Source of the DNA: Allorhizobium borbori
Lineage (GTDB): Bacteria; Pseudomonadota; Alphaproteobacteria; Rhizobiales; Rhizobiaceae
Assembly: GCF_014196535.1 (NCBI RefSeq)
Contig: NZ_JACIDU010000012.1
Coordinates: 100,846 to 164,845 of the forward strand
Reading direction: 5' to 3'
DNA: 64,000 nt
In this document: in pieces, positions 53,486-62,376 of the stretch
Position numbering within the stretch: the stretch's first letter is position 1
Layout of the letters: every line of letters starts with the position of its first letter
Translations under genes and position numbers: made by a program
Notes under the pieces: model-generated
Told to the model about the DNA's origin: nothing
Databases searched by the model: none
What the model saw: only the letters and a program-made list of their open reading frames with translations

Positions 53486-53542
53486 GCCTTTCGCCCTCTC
53501 TCCGTTCCGGCACCTCCTCCCGCCGGGCCGGTTGACACGCCT

Positions 53543-53562
53543 GCCCCGATCCTCCCCGGGGC
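53543..53562. terminator. Weak hairpin between converging genes
   Basis: GCCCCG (53543-53548) pairs with CGGGGC (53557-53562) over an 8-nt loop, in the 90 bp between the stops of the peroxiredoxin and the PLP-enzyme genes. It lacks a T run; a bidirectional stop is possible only. Confidence 0.35.
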
Positions 53563-53575
53563 GAGCGTCTTGATT

Positions 53576-54745
53576 TCAGGAAAGAGCCGTGTCGAGATCG
53601 GCGATCAGGTCATCTGCGGCCTCGATGCCGACGGAAAAGCGGAAGACGCCTTCGCCTGCCACAGCCCGGTAATCCGCCGCCGCCCTGCCCTCCAGATGGA
53701 AGGACGAGCGCACGATGTCATCGCTTGGAATGTAAAAGATCAGGCTCTTGGTCTTGCCGAGGGAAACCGCATAGGAAATCACCTTCAGCTCTTCTGCCAG
53801 CGGTGCCGCCGCCGCCGGACTGCCCTCCTTGAGGCTGAACGACACCAGGCCGGAAAAATTCGTCATCTGCCGGGCGGCGAGAGCGTGTTGCGGATGCGAG
53901 GCAAGGCCGGGCCATAACACGCGGGACACCTTCGGATGCGCCTCCAGCCAGGTCGAAAGCCGGCGCGCATTGGCCTCATGGACGCGCATGCGCGCATCGA
54001 GGGTTTCCAGCCCCCGCAGAATGAGGAAGGCTGAGAAAGGCGAGAGCGCGCCGCCGAAATGGATGAGGGCGCCGCGCCGCAAACGGGCAATATCATCCGC
54101 CTTGCCGATCACCGCGCCACCCAGCGCGTCGCCATGACCGCAGATATATTTGGTCAGCGAGTGCACGACATAATCGGCACCGAGCGCCAGCGGTCGCAGA
54201 CCGAGGGGCGTGGCGATGGTCGCATCCACCGAAAGTTCCGCACCCACCGCATGGGCAATCCGGGCGATTGCTTCGACATCGGCAACGCGCAGGATGGGAT
54301 TGGACGGCGTTTCGATGTGGACGAGTTTCGTTTCCGGGCGAAGGGCAGCCTCAACCGCCGCGGGATCGGACGCATCGACAGTCGTGACGGAAATGCCCTT
54401 GGCCGGCAGAATATCATGCGCGAGTTCGGCAACACCGGCGTAGCAGACATTGGCGAGAACGAGATGATCGCCAGCAGACAGCCGGTCGAGAAAGAGCGCC
54501 GCAATTGCCGCCATGCCGCTGGCAAAGGAAAGCGCCGCCTCACCGCCGTCCAGCGCGGCCAGGCGCGTTTCCAAAACCTCCAGCGTCGGATTGCTCCAGC
54601 GAGTGTAGAAATGCGGGGCATCCTGCTGGAGATCGTTGGCGGAAAAGCCGATGGCGCCGGGCGTCGTGTGAAAGCTGGTCGAAAGAACGGGCACTGTGGA
54701 AACCGGCGCGCCTTCGCCCCGGCCCTTTTCACCCGCGTGAAGCAC
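53576..54745 (-). CDS. Cys/Met-metabolism PLP enzyme (cystathionine gamma-lyase/synthase-like)
   Basis: The 389-residue product is a fold-type I trans-sulfuration enzyme. It shows PHFYTRWSNPTLEVLETRL with the phosphate-binding Tyr/Arg, FASGMAAIAALFLDRL, VHIETPSNPILRVADV and the PLP lysine in VVHSLTKYICGHGDALGG. It could cleave cystathionine, methionine or a related thioether. The GTG at 54745 gives LHAGEKG at the N-terminus, but family-like codons continue upstream (TDPATL) to a GGAGAGG where only ATC/GTA triplets stand, so the true start may be non-canonical. Confidence 0.85.
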   Translation of the reverse strand: MLHAGEKGRGEGAPVSTVPVLSTSFHTTPGAIGFSANDLQQDAPHFYTRWSNPTLEVLETRLAALDGGEAALSFASGMAAIAALFLDRLSAGDHLVLANVCYAGVAELAHDILPAKGISVTTVDASDPAAVEAALRPETKLVHIETPSNPILRVADVEAIARIAHAVGAELSVDATIATPLGLRPLALGADYVVHSLTKYICGHGDALGGAVIGKADDIARLRRGALIHFGGALSPFSAFLILRGLETLDARMRVHEANARRLSTWLEAHPKVSRVLWPGLASHPQHALAARQMTNFSGLVSFSLKEGSPAAAAPLAEELKVISYAVSLGKTKSLIFYIPSDDIVRSSFHLEGRAAADYRAVAGEGVFRFSVGIEAADDLIADLDTALS

Positions 54746-54809
54746 CAGTGTTGCGGGATCTGTCCTGGTTACGATAAGTCCTCTCCATGGTCAGGCGACC
54801 CCGCCCGGA

Positions 54810-55415
54810 TCACAGATCAAGACGCAGGCTCGCTGCATTGGCCGGAGAGTCCTGCCAATGAGGACGATCCGGGAATTTCGATGCTTGTTTCAAGCGTTCA
54901 AGAAAGGCGTAGCCTTCCACCCAGCGACCGAAACCGCTGGCGATGTTGATGTGACCGACCGCGCCAAGATTGACAAGGTCACTGCCCCAAGCTTCCGCAT
55001 GGCGTTGCAGATCCGCGACCTCCATATAGGGATCATTAAGGCTGCCGATCATGAGGCTGGGGAAGGGTAACGAGTCGAGCGGCGTCTGGCCGAAGGACAC
55101 GACGCACGGGTGCAGCTTTTCCACCTTTTCGAGATCGGCGGGTGCGACGAGAAGGGCCGCGTTTACCTTGCGCGCGGCCGGGTGGCCGGCAAGGCTGGCG
55201 GTAAGCACGCAGCCGAGACTGTGGGCGACCACGAAGACCGGCTCATCCGCCGCTTCCAGCGCCGCTACGAGCCGCGCCTGCCAGTCCGTCAGAACCGGGC
55301 AGTTCCAGTTGTCCTGATCGACCAGCCTCGCATCCGGCCTGTCGCGCAGCCAGTGTCGCTGCCAGTGGCCTTCCGCCGAACCATTGAGGCCGGGAACGAT
55401 CAAGGTGGTACACAT
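54810..55415 (-). CDS. RBBP9/YdeN-type alpha/beta hydrolase
   Basis: The 201-residue product has the compact serine-hydrolase fold of RBBP9: LIVPGLNGSAEGHWQRHW, nucleophile Ser in VAHSLGCVLTASL, Asp in SLNDPYMEV and His in VGHINIASGFGRW. AAGGAAG before the ATG at 55415 sets the start, nine codons inside a longer frame. These proteins are small esterases of unclear substrate. It probably forms a two-gene unit with the PLP enzyme downstream (64 bp). Confidence 0.87.
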   Translation of the reverse strand: MCTTLIVPGLNGSAEGHWQRHWLRDRPDARLVDQDNWNCPVLTDWQARLVAALEAADEPVFVVAHSLGCVLTASLAGHPAARKVNAALLVAPADLEKVEKLHPCVVSFGQTPLDSLPFPSLMIGSLNDPYMEVADLQRHAEAWGSDLVNLGAVGHINIASGFGRWVEGYAFLERLKQASKFPDRPHWQDSPANAASLRLDL

Positions 55416-55802
55416 GCCGCTTCCTTGTTGCGCTTTCAACATGGCCCTGATTCTGCATCAATCAGGCGCGAGGATCGACTAATCGCATTGCCCGAACGGG
55501 CGCGAGCCTGAAAAGCCCAACTCCAAATGCCCGCGAATGCGAAATAATCGCCTGCCGGTCATGGGGCGATCAGGAGCGGCTGGCAGGAGTGCGTTAAACG
55601 CCTTTGCTGCGAATTCGGAAACAGCGCGCAGAAACTTCCGGAGATGCCGCCAAATTGGAATGCCATTCCTTAGTTGCCCGGCCCGATCCGGTATCATTGG
55701 GGCAGTCAAAGAAAACAGGCGAGGACGCCGGCGACATGCTTTCCGTGATGGAGGCAGCCTTCTTCATCCGGCCGGGTTCTGCTTCACTTAAAGGATATTC
55801 GC
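55416..55802. other. Intergenic region, divergent promoters
   Basis: These 387 bp separate the RBBP9-like hydrolase and the SsuD-like gene, which point away from each other. A small GCCCG-AA-CGGGC hairpin lies near 55487-55498. Short frames on both strands have no recognisable character. AAAGGATATTCGC at its right end is the ribosome binding site for the monooxygenase. Confidence 0.5.
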
Positions 55803-56972
55803 ATGACTGCTACCGGCAAGCCGCTTGATTTCCTGTGGTTCATTCCGTCCTCAGGCGACGGATCCTATCTTGGCACGGACGAGTTGAACCGTCCGGCGGA
55901 CCCGATCTATTTCAAGGAAATCGCTCAGGCGGCGGACCGGCTCGGCTATTCCGGTGTGCTGATCCCGACCGGGGCAGCCTGCGAGGAATCCTTCGTGCTG
56001 GCCGCCAATCTGGCCGCCTATACCGAGAAGCTGAAGTTCCTTGTCGCCATCCGTCCCGGCACGGCTTCACCTGCCTATTATGCACGCCTTGCGGCGACGC
56101 TCGATCGTGTTTCCCATGGCCGCCTTCTGCTCAACATCGTGGTCGGCGGCAGCCAGCAGGAGCTGGCCGGCGACGGCATCTTCCTGCCGCATGACGAACG
56201 CTACGACCACGCCGAAGAATTCTTCAAGGTGTTCAACGAGCTGATCCAAACCGGCCACAGCCACCTCGATGGCAAATATATTCAGGCGTACAATGCGTCG
56301 CTCGTGTTGCCGCCGGTGCAGACGCCGCGCCCGCCGATCTACTTCGGCGGCTCCTCCGATGCCGGGATCGATTTCTCGGTCGGACTGGTCGACAAATACC
56401 TCACCTGGGGCGAACCGCCGGCGCAGGTGGCCGAAAAGATCGCCAAGGTGCGCGCCGCCTCTGCCGCCAAGGGCCGGGATGTGACCTTCGGCATTCGCCT
56501 GCACTTCATCGTGCGCGAAACGGATGAGGAAGCTTGGGAAGCCGCGGACCGCCTGATCTCGCGCCTCTCCGACGAAGCCATCGACGCTGCGCAACAAATC
56601 TTCCGCAACCAGTCGGATTCCGTCGGTCAAGCCCGCATGACGGCGTTGCATAACGGCCGCCGCGACAAGCTGGAAGTTTCGCCCAATCTCTGGGCCGGTA
56701 TCGGCCTCGTGCGCTCAGGCGCCGGCACGGCACTCGTCGGCTCGCCGAAGACCGTCGCCGCCCGCCTCAAGGAATATCAGGATCTCGGCATCGATACCGT
56801 CATCGCCTCGGGCTACCCGCATCTGGAAGAAGCCTACCGGGTTTCGGAACTTCTCTTCCCGGAAATCGGCCTTGCCGGCCCGCGCAACCAGATCCGCGCC
56901 TCCTTCGGCCAGAAGCAGGTGTTCGGCGGCGGTGGCCACGGCGGCAATGTTCGCCTCGCTTCAGGCTCCTGA
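55803..56972 (+). CDS. SsuD-like FMNH2-dependent alkanesulfonate monooxygenase
   Basis: The 389-residue product is a luciferase-like monooxygenase of the SsuD/SfnG branch. It has [18 protein letters not shown] at the N-terminus, [45 protein letters not shown] and [16 protein letters not shown]. It would desulfonate an alkanesulfonate or convert dimethyl sulfone to methanesulfinate, releasing usable sulfur, with FMNH2 from a separate reductase that is not in this window. It leads into the FAD/NAD(P) gene 78 bp on. Confidence 0.9.
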   Translation: MTATGKPLDFLWFIPSSGDGSYLGTDELNRPADPIYFKEIAQAADRLGYSGVLIPTGAACEESFVLAANLAAYTEKLKFLVAIRPGTASPAYYARLAATLDRVSHGRLLLNIVVGGSQQELAGDGIFLPHDERYDHAEEFFKVFNELIQTGHSHLDGKYIQAYNASLVLPPVQTPRPPIYFGGSSDAGIDFSVGLVDKYLTWGEPPAQVAEKIAKVRAASAAKGRDVTFGIRLHFIVRETDEEAWEAADRLISRLSDEAIDAAQQIFRNQSDSVGQARMTALHNGRRDKLEVSPNLWAGIGLVRSGAGTALVGSPKTVAARLKEYQDLGIDTVIASGYPHLEEAYRVSELLFPEIGLAGPRNQIRASFGQKQVFGGGGHGGNVRLASGS

Positions 56973-57050
56973 ACCTCAGCCAGAATGTTGCCCCGGCCGG
57001 CGCCGCCGCGCGCCGGCCGTTTCATTCCCGCGCTTGGTATCGAGGCCCCC

Positions 57051-58481
57051 ATGGCAGACCAGACCCCACTTGCGACCATCGCCATCATCGGTGGTGGCTT
57101 CACCGGTGCCGCTGTCGCGCTGCATCTGGCGGAGCGCTTTTCTCCCGATAAGGCCCGGATCATTGTATTCGAACCGCGCGAACGGCTAGGCGCCGGCCTT
57201 GCTTATGATACCGCCGATCCTGTTCACCGCATCAACGTGCCCGCCGCGCGCATGTCGATCCATCCCGACGACCCGGAGGATTTCAGCCGTTGGCTCGAGC
57301 AAACGGAGGAGCTGAAAGCCGATCCGCAGGCGTTTACCGCCGAGGGCGTGCCCTTTCCTCGCCGGCAGGCCTTCGGCCTCTACATCGCCGCGCGGCTTGC
57401 GCCGTTCGTGGCTTCCGGGGCGGTGGAACATTGGCGCTCGACCGCTGTTGAAGCCAATCAGGTCGATGGGCTATGGACAATCCGCACCGGCGATGGCCGT
57501 CAGGTGCAGGCGCACGGCGTCGTGCTGGCCGTCAGCCATCCCGCACCTTCCCTACCCGCGTCGCTGCGAGCCATCGAAAACCATCCTGGCCTGGTGGCCG
57601 ATGCCACCAGGCCCAATGCCCTCACGAAAGTGTCGCCGCAGGCGCGCGTTCTGGTCGTTGGAAACGGCCTGACGGCAGCGGATGTGATCGCCTCCCTGAA
57701 GGAACGCGGCCATCGCGGTTCGATCCTGTCGATTTCCCGGCGCGGCTTACGCTCGCGCGGGCATCCCTCCATCGAACAAAGCGTCGCGCTGGACCTCACG
57801 ACCACACCCTCGCAGCGTGCTTCTCACCTTCTGAACCGGATTCGTCAGGCGGTGCGCGAAGCCAATGCAGCCGGCCTCACCTGGCATCCGGTGCTTGATG
57901 CCGTGCGTGCCCAGGGACAGGAAATCTGGAAGAGCCTGCCGGTGTCGGAGCGGCGGCGCATTGCCCGCCATATTCGCCCCTTCTGGGATGTCCATCGCTT
58001 CCGCATCGCACCGCAGGTGGAAAAGGCGCTGGACGACGCCATTGCCGATGGCAGTCTCACGGTGAAAGCCGCCTCCCTGCACGGGGCCGAAGCCGTCGGT
58101 GATGCAATCCGTGTGATCCTGAAGGAACGTGGCAGCACCGAGCCTGGCTCGCAGGACTTCGACACGGTGATCGTAACGACCGGCCCGGCCCATGGCGGTA
58201 TCCTGCAATCGCAGCCCCTCCTGGCAAGCCTTGCCGCCAAGGGTCGCCTTGCCCTTTGCCCCACGGGGCTCGGCCTTCTGTGTGACCGCCAGTCCCGCGC
58301 CCTGGCTGTCACGGGCGGGGCGGATGATACGCTGCTGATTGCCGGGCCCTTGGCACGTGGCACGTTCGGCGAATTGATGGGCCTGCCGCAGGTTAGCGAA
58401 CGCGCGCTTTTCATTGCAGAAAAGGCCGCTAATCTCATCGAAACCAAGCAGTTCAGCTGCCGCAAACAGCGCGCCCTGTAA
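57051..58481 (+). CDS. FAD/NAD(P)-binding oxidoreductase (FAD-NAD(P)-binding domain family)
   Basis: The 476-residue product has IAIIGGGFTGAAVALHLAERF at the N-terminus, ERLGAGLAYDTADPVHRINVPAARMS, a second dinucleotide motif VLVVGNGLTAADVIASL and the RRGLRSRGHP segment characteristic of PF13454-type proteins. No activity is established for this group; members recur beside SfnB/SsuD-type genes, suggesting a role in flavin reduction or sulfur oxidation. The ATG at 57051 was chosen over 56985, which lacks a good ribosome binding site. Confidence 0.82.
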   Translation: MADQTPLATIAIIGGGFTGAAVALHLAERFSPDKARIIVFEPRERLGAGLAYDTADPVHRINVPAARMSIHPDDPEDFSRWLEQTEELKADPQAFTAEGVPFPRRQAFGLYIAARLAPFVASGAVEHWRSTAVEANQVDGLWTIRTGDGRQVQAHGVVLAVSHPAPSLPASLRAIENHPGLVADATRPNALTKVSPQARVLVVGNGLTAADVIASLKERGHRGSILSISRRGLRSRGHPSIEQSVALDLTTTPSQRASHLLNRIRQAVREANAAGLTWHPVLDAVRAQGQEIWKSLPVSERRRIARHIRPFWDVHRFRIAPQVEKALDDAIADGSLTVKAASLHGAEAVGDAIRVILKERGSTEPGSQDFDTVIVTTGPAHGGILQSQPLLASLAAKGRLALCPTGLGLLCDRQSRALAVTGGADDTLLIAGPLARGTFGELMGLPQVSERALFIAEKAANLIETKQFSCRKQRAL

Positions 58482-58662
58482 CTGAAAAATCGTTCTTCAT
58501 TTTAGTCTACAAAAACAATATAATATCTACACTTAATGCGCACTTTTGCGATGCTCAGTCCGGGTCGACCCAGCACAGGGATCGCCCGAACGAGGGACCG
58601 AGACGACAGTCGGGACCTCGATTCCTCTCCTTCAACGCACCACCATCGCAAACGAGGATATC

Positions 58663-59931
58663 ATGGGCACGCTTCCCGAAACCAAGATCGACTATTCCGT
58701 CCATCCGCGGGTCAATTCGACCGATCCCATTCCGCCGCGTCCGCGCCCGTCGACGCCCGCCCATGTCATCAGCAGCGACGCCGAGGCTATCGAGATCGCC
58801 GAACGCCTGGCCGCGAAGTTTCGCGAGGGGGCTGCGCTTCATGACCGTGAGGGCCTTTTGCCGCTTGCCGAACTTGATGAATATTCCCAGAGCGGCCTGT
58901 GGAGCATTAATGTTCCCAAGGCCTATGGCGGCCCGGACGTGTCCTATGCAACGCTCGCCAAGATGATCGAGATCATTGCCGCCGCCGATCCGGCCATCGC
59001 CCAGATCACCCAGAACCACCTCGCCATCGTCGGCACCGTTGAGCTTGATGGCACCGAAGAACAGAAGAAACTGTTCTTCGGCTGGGCGCTGCAGGGCCTG
59101 CGCTATGGCAACGCCTTCTCCGAAGGCAAGAGCAAGAACGTCGCCGTCTTTGAAACCAAGGTGCGTTTCGAAGGCGATGACGCCATCGTTGACGGCGAGA
59201 AATTCTACACCACCGGCGCGCTGCTTTCCCATGTGGTGCCGATCGTCGCGGTGTCTGAGGAAGGCCACGGCTATCTCGTCTTCGCCGAACGCGACACGCC
59301 CGGCCTGACCGTGACCAACAACTGGTCCAGCTTCGGCCAGCGCACAACCGCCTCCGGCTCGGTGAAGCTTGAAGGCGTACGGGTGCCGAAGGTTCGCGCC
59401 GTGAAGATTGAAAGCTTCGACCGCCCGACGATTGGCGGCCCTGTCTCGCAGATCATTCAGTCGGCCATCGACCTCGGCATCGCCCGCAGTGCCATCGAGG
59501 ATACAATCACCTTCATCAAGACCAGGAGCCGCCCGTGGATCGACAGCGGCAAGGAAACCGCCGGCGAAGACCTCTTCACCATTGCCGCCATCGGCGACCT
59601 GGAAATCCGCCTTCATGCAGCCGAAGCGTTGCTGGAAATTGCCGGTCGCGCCATCGACAAGGCCCGTGCTGACCAGACGCTCGAAAATGTTTCGGAAGCC
59701 ACGATCAAGACCGGCGAATCCAAGGTTCTGACCACCGAGATTGCCATTCTGGCCACCAACAAGCTGTTTGAACTGGCCGGAACGCGCTCTACGCTCGCCG
59801 AACACGGCCTTGATCGCCATTGGCGCAATGCCCGCGTTCACACGTTGCATGATCCGGTGCGGTGGAAATTCTACCATGTCGGAAATTACTACCTGAACGG
59901 CATCCATCCGCCGCGTCACGCCTGGAACTGA
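58663..59931 (+). CDS. sfnB: SfnB-family acyl-CoA-dehydrogenase-like sulfur oxidoreductase, copy 1
   Basis: The 422-residue protein is a DszC/SfnB-type flavoprotein. It shows LAELDEYSQSGLWSINVPKAYGGPDVSYA, ITQNHLAIVGTVELDGTEEQK, DGEKFYTTGALLSHVVPIVA, WSSFGQRTTASGSV and a C-terminal DPVRWKFYHVGNYYLNG. SfnB is needed for growth on dimethyl sulfone in Pseudomonas. CGAGGAT precedes the ATG. The 180-bp gap before it is AT-rich and should hold the promoter. It is first of three genes. Confidence 0.88.
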   Translation: MGTLPETKIDYSVHPRVNSTDPIPPRPRPSTPAHVISSDAEAIEIAERLAAKFREGAALHDREGLLPLAELDEYSQSGLWSINVPKAYGGPDVSYATLAKMIEIIAAADPAIAQITQNHLAIVGTVELDGTEEQKKLFFGWALQGLRYGNAFSEGKSKNVAVFETKVRFEGDDAIVDGEKFYTTGALLSHVVPIVAVSEEGHGYLVFAERDTPGLTVTNNWSSFGQRTTASGSVKLEGVRVPKVRAVKIESFDRPTIGGPVSQIIQSAIDLGIARSAIEDTITFIKTRSRPWIDSGKETAGEDLFTIAAIGDLEIRLHAAEALLEIAGRAIDKARADQTLENVSEATIKTGESKVLTTEIAILATNKLFELAGTRSTLAEHGLDRHWRNARVHTLHDPVRWKFYHVGNYYLNGIHPPRHAWN

Positions 59932-59941
59932 GGCCGCGGCG

Positions 59942-61204
59942 ATGAGTGAGACCGATCGCAAACTGCACCGGGAGGCCGCGCTTGTCGCCGGTCGCCCGGC
60001 ACCCCACATCCCGCCGCGCCAGACCAAGGCCGACCGTATTGCCGATGACGCCGAAGCCATCGCGGTGGCGAAGGCTCTGGCGCGCGAATTCGCCGCCGGC
60101 GCTGCCGAACGCGACCGTGAACGGCGGCTGCCGATCGCCGAGATCGAGCGTTTCTCGCAATCGGGCCTGTGGGCCATCACCATTCCGAAAGAATATGGCG
60201 GCGCCGGCGTTTCCGGCGCAACACTGGCTGAGGTAACGGCGATCATCGCCGCTGCCGATTCCAGCCTTGGCCAGATCCCGCAGAACCATTTCTACATGGT
60301 CGAGGCGTTGCGTCTCGCCGGTACGGAAGAGCAGAAGAAGCATTATTTCGCGCGAATTCTGGATGGCGACCGGTTGGGCAATGCCTTCACAGAAATCGGC
60401 ACGAAAACGCCGGTGGACTACAAGACCGCCTTCCGCAACGTGGATGGCGAGCTCTTGCTCAACGGACAGAAGTTTTATGCCACCGGCTCGCTGTTTGCCC
60501 ATATCCTCGTCGTCGTCGCAAAGGACGAGACGGGCCGGGTGCACATCGTCTTCATTGACCGGGCAACGCCGGGCGTCTCGCTGGTGGACGACTGGTCGTC
60601 CTTCGGCCAGCGCACCACCGGCAGCGGCACGGTAACCTTCGACAATGTCGCGATCACACCCTTCCAGACCGTCGATCATGATGTCGTGTTCGAGCGCCCG
60701 ACAGCCATGGGCCCGTTTGCGCAGATCATCCACGCCGCCGTGCAGGTGGGTAACGCGCGTGGCGCGCTCAACGAAGCCGTCACCTATGTTCGAACCTATT
60801 CCCGGCCATTCTTCGAACTGACCATCGAACACGGCTATGAGGACCCGCACACCATTCACGCGGTGGGCGAGGTTTCGATCCGCGTCAACGCGGCGGAAGC
60901 CCTGCTGGCGCGCGCCGGGCGCCTTTTGGACATTGCAACTGAAAGCCCTGACGACCGCACGGTCGCGGCGGCGTCCATCGCGGTGGCGGAGGCAAAGGCC
61001 TATGGCACGGAGGTCGCACAGCTTGCGGCCAACAAGCTGATCGAACTCGGCGGCGCCCGCTCCACACTGGAATCCTATGGCCTCGACCGCTTCTGGCGCA
61101 ACGCCAAGACGCACGCTCTGCACGATCCGGTTCGCTGGAAATACCACCACATCGGAAATTATTATCTGAACGGACTTTTACCGCCACGACACGGCGCGCT
61201 CTGA
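59942..61204 (+). CDS. sfnB: SfnB-family acyl-CoA-dehydrogenase-like sulfur oxidoreductase, copy 2
   Basis: The 420-residue product is a paralogue of the preceding gene with the same layout (IERFSQSGLWAITIPKEYGGAGVSGA, IPQNHFYMVEALRLAGTEEQK, WSSFGQRTTGSGTV, DPVRWKYHHIGNYYLNG). By eye many positions differ, so the duplication is not recent. It starts 10 bp after copy 1. Both presumably use FMNH2 or FADH2 to oxygenate different thioether or sulfone substrates. Confidence 0.88.
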   Translation: MSETDRKLHREAALVAGRPAPHIPPRQTKADRIADDAEAIAVAKALAREFAAGAAERDRERRLPIAEIERFSQSGLWAITIPKEYGGAGVSGATLAEVTAIIAAADSSLGQIPQNHFYMVEALRLAGTEEQKKHYFARILDGDRLGNAFTEIGTKTPVDYKTAFRNVDGELLLNGQKFYATGSLFAHILVVVAKDETGRVHIVFIDRATPGVSLVDDWSSFGQRTTGSGTVTFDNVAITPFQTVDHDVVFERPTAMGPFAQIIHAAVQVGNARGALNEAVTYVRTYSRPFFELTIEHGYEDPHTIHAVGEVSIRVNAAEALLARAGRLLDIATESPDDRTVAAASIAVAEAKAYGTEVAQLAANKLIELGGARSTLESYGLDRFWRNAKTHALHDPVRWKYHHIGNYYLNGLLPPRHGAL

Positions 61205-61276
61205 TACAGTTGCCCAAAAGACGACCTGCCGGATGCGGTTTTTCCGCACCCGGCATTTTCCATGAGGAGACCCACA

Positions 61277-62320
61277 ATGAGTTATATCCCCGCCTCCACT
61301 CGCTATGATGACGCGGTTTTCCGCCGCGTCGGCCGCAGCGGCCTGAAACTGCCGGCCATCTCTTTCGGCCTCTGGCATAATTTCGGCGACTCGGCCACGC
61401 TCGACCAGCAGCGCTCGATCCTCTTCAAGGCCTTCGATCTCGGCATCACGCATTTCGATCTCGCCAATAATTACGGCCCGCCGCCCGGTTCTGCCGAAAC
61501 CAATTTCGGCCAGATCCTGAAGCAGGATTTCGCAGGTTATCGCGATGAACTCATCATCTCCTCCAAGGCCGGCTGGGATATGTGGCCCGGTCCGTATGGA
61601 AGGGGCGGCGGTTCGCGCAAGGCGCTGCTGTCGAGCCTCGACCAGAGCCTGAAGCGTCTTGGCATCGATTACGTCGATATCTTCTATTCACACCGTTTCG
61701 ACGCCGAAACGCCGCTGGAAGAAACCGCCGATGCGCTTGCGTCCGCCGTTCGTCAGGGCAAGGCGCTCTATGTCGGCATCTCCTCCTATTCGGGCAACAA
61801 GACGCGCGAAATCGCCGGGCTGCTCGAAGAGCGCAAGGTGCCGCTCCTCATCAACCAGCCGGCCTATAACCTCTTCAACCGCTGGGTGGAAAAGGACCTT
61901 CTGGCGGCAAGCGACGAAGTGGGCGCAGGCGTCATCGCCTTCACGCCGCTGGCGCAAGGCCTTCTCACCAACAAGTATCTGAACGGCGTGCCCGAAGATG
62001 CCCGCGTCAACCGTCCGGGCGGCGGGGCGCTGCGGCCCGAGCACCTCAAGGAACAAAACATCGCCCGCGCCCGCGCTCTGAACGAGATTGCCCAGCGCCG
62101 CGGCCAGTCGCTCGCCCAGCTTGCCATCGCCTGGGTGCTGCGCGACCCGCGCGTGACCTCGGCCCTCATCGGCGCCAGCTCGCCCAAGCAGGTCGAAGAC
62201 AATGTCGGCGCGCTGAAAAACCTCGCCTTCACGCCGGAGGAACTGGCCGAAATCGACCGTTATGCGGTGGAGGGCGGCATCAACCTCTGGGAAAAGCCGT
62301 CCCACGAGCGCGTGGTCTGA
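61277..62320 (+). CDS. Aldo-keto reductase (YghZ/MgrA-like)
   Basis: The 347-residue product is an AKR14-type enzyme with ITHFDLANNYGPPPGSAETNFG (catalytic Asp/Tyr), IISSKAGWDMWPGPYGRGG (Lys), VDIFYSHRFD (His) and SALIGASSPKQVEDNV for NADPH binding. E. coli YghZ reduces L-glyceraldehyde 3-phosphate and methylglyoxal. Here it could clear aldehydes released by monooxygenases upstream. AGGAGA at 61264-61269 favours the ATG at 61277 over 61262. It ends the SfnB operon. Confidence 0.9.
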   Translation: MSYIPASTRYDDAVFRRVGRSGLKLPAISFGLWHNFGDSATLDQQRSILFKAFDLGITHFDLANNYGPPPGSAETNFGQILKQDFAGYRDELIISSKAGWDMWPGPYGRGGGSRKALLSSLDQSLKRLGIDYVDIFYSHRFDAETPLEETADALASAVRQGKALYVGISSYSGNKTREIAGLLEERKVPLLINQPAYNLFNRWVEKDLLAASDEVGAGVIAFTPLAQGLLTNKYLNGVPEDARVNRPGGGALRPEHLKEQNIARARALNEIAQRRGQSLAQLAIAWVLRDPRVTSALIGASSPKQVEDNVGALKNLAFTPEELAEIDRYAVEGGINLWEKPSHERVV

Positions 62321-62327
62321 AGCATGG

Positions 62328-62360
62328 AGGCCGGGCGGTCAATCGCCCGGCCTTTTTTTC
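62328..62360 (+). terminator. Rho-independent terminator after the aldo-keto reductase
   Basis: AGGCCGGGCG (62328-62337) and CGCCCGGCCT (62344-62353) form a perfect 10-bp stem with a 6-nt loop, followed by seven Ts. It begins 7 bp after the stop codon and is the clearest intrinsic terminator in the window. Confidence 0.88.
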
Positions 62361-62376
62361 ATCCGGATAACCGGTC

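Noticed and set aside
58500..58540. CTACAAAAA block shared with the reverse strand near 42716-42730, as a possible sulfur-regulon site.
   Set aside because: Only about ten bases match between two AT-rich promoters, too short to separate from chance.
59789..61150. 453-codon - strand frame opposite the second SfnB-like gene.
   Set aside because: A shadow frame; a similar one lies opposite the first SfnB-like gene.
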